Assembly: GCF_009835145.1 (NCBI RefSeq)
Contig: NZ_APKE01000020.1
Span: 46,137 to 110,136, forward strand
Reading direction: 5' to 3'
Source: Profundibacterium mesophilum KAUST100406-0324
GTDB lineage: Bacteria > Pseudomonadota > Alphaproteobacteria > Rhodobacterales > Rhodobacteraceae
Length of the DNA: 64,000 nt
Within the stretch, counting starts at the first letter, position 1. The number at the start of each line of letters is the position of its first letter. A program made the position numbers and the translations under genes. Below the pieces are notes generated by a model. That model was not told the origin of the DNA and did not search any database. It saw nothing but the letters and a program-made list of their open reading frames with translations. Shown here piece after piece: positions 63,919 to 64,000 of the stretch.

Positions 63919-64000
63919 GTAAGCGTTAGCTGAACAGCACCAGCGGTTCAGCTTGACGGCTTGAAGTTCCACGGCAGCAGGTCGTCGAGGCGGCTTTGCG
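63911..64000 (-). mobile_element. End of an IS66-family insertion sequence with transposase C-terminus
   Basis: The element begins at 63919 with GTAAGCG, the characteristic terminal heptamer of IS66-family elements. The minus strand from the window edge to the stop codon at 63948-63950 encodes QSRLDDLLPWNFKPSS, the typical end of IS66 TnpC transposases (LLPWN signature). An inverted repeat GCTGAAC/GTTCAGC (63929-63952) spans the transposase stop and may end its transcript. IS66 elements make 8-bp target duplications, so 63911-63918 (ACATGCCG) is the predicted duplicated target. The rest of the element is outside the window. Confidence 0.85.

Overview
The window is a high-GC alphaproteobacterial chromosome segment, very probably from the family Rhodobacteraceae (order Rhodobacterales). 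The reasons are the rpsT-dnaA-dnaN-recF-gyrB order, a DmdC-type acyl-CoA dehydrogenase, the rsmE/ubiA and uvrC-pgsA-moaD-moaE arrangements, an alphaproteobacterial long glutamate-cysteine ligase and abundant TRAP/RND/LysE transporters. No taxonomic search was run, so genus is not assigned. Coding density is high, with many 4-bp ATGA overlaps.

Layout. 1-9742: end of an enoyl-CoA hydratase, rpsT with a clear terminator, a 648-bp gap carrying four clustered GANTC (CcrM-type) sites, then dnaA, dnaN, recF, a LysE exporter, a secreted pentapeptide-repeat protein and gyrB. 9743-18390: an accessory-looking block with a secreted YHYH protein, two TetR regulators each divergent from an oxidoreductase and each with a duplicated palindromic operator, two SDRs and a second MDR oxidoreductase. 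18817-26601: a DMT exporter, an M20 amidohydrolase, a metallo-beta-lactamase-fold hydrolase translationally coupled to a DmdC-like acyl-CoA dehydrogenase, a Sua5 threonylcarbamoyladenylate synthase, YqgE, and a stand-alone DsbD N-terminal-type periplasmic protein. 26606-33032: an RND pump with its adaptor, then a UDG-moaB pair. 33130-40535: pyrB, a small membrane protein and a dihydroorotase-like protein that has lost several metal ligands; plsY; gshA-orf-rsmE; ubiA. 40597-49350: an OmpA/BON protein, molybdopterin synthase (moaE, moaD), pgsA, uvrC, a pteridine-reductase-like SDR, a cation antiporter, a 54-aa zinc-ribbon protein, and an S49 peptidase.

49411-64000: an ABC-2 exporter, a glycosyltransferase-like protein, a TRAP transporter with a SAF-domain dehydrogenase, two methyltransferases, tRNA-Pro(CGG), an EamA exporter, a DUF421 protein, a secreted protein made of two internal repeats, leuB and a peroxiredoxin. 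At the right edge an endonuclease/exonuclease/phosphatase gene is cut by the end of an IS66-family element: terminal GTAAGCG, with the C-terminus of the transposase reading inward.

Working together: replication start and clamp genes (dnaA, dnaN, recF, gyrB) form the core block; pyrB with its pseudo-dihydroorotase probably forms an aspartate transcarbamoylase complex; moaB, moaD and moaE serve molybdenum cofactor synthesis; plsY and pgsA serve phospholipid synthesis; the two TetR/oxidoreductase units look like inducible detoxification switches. No CRISPR array, prophage or rRNA operon is visible. The strongest unusual signals are the duplicated TetR operators, the degenerate dihydroorotase beside pyrB, the GANTC cluster upstream of dnaA, a UDG lacking the usual iron-sulfur cysteines, and the IS66 disruption.
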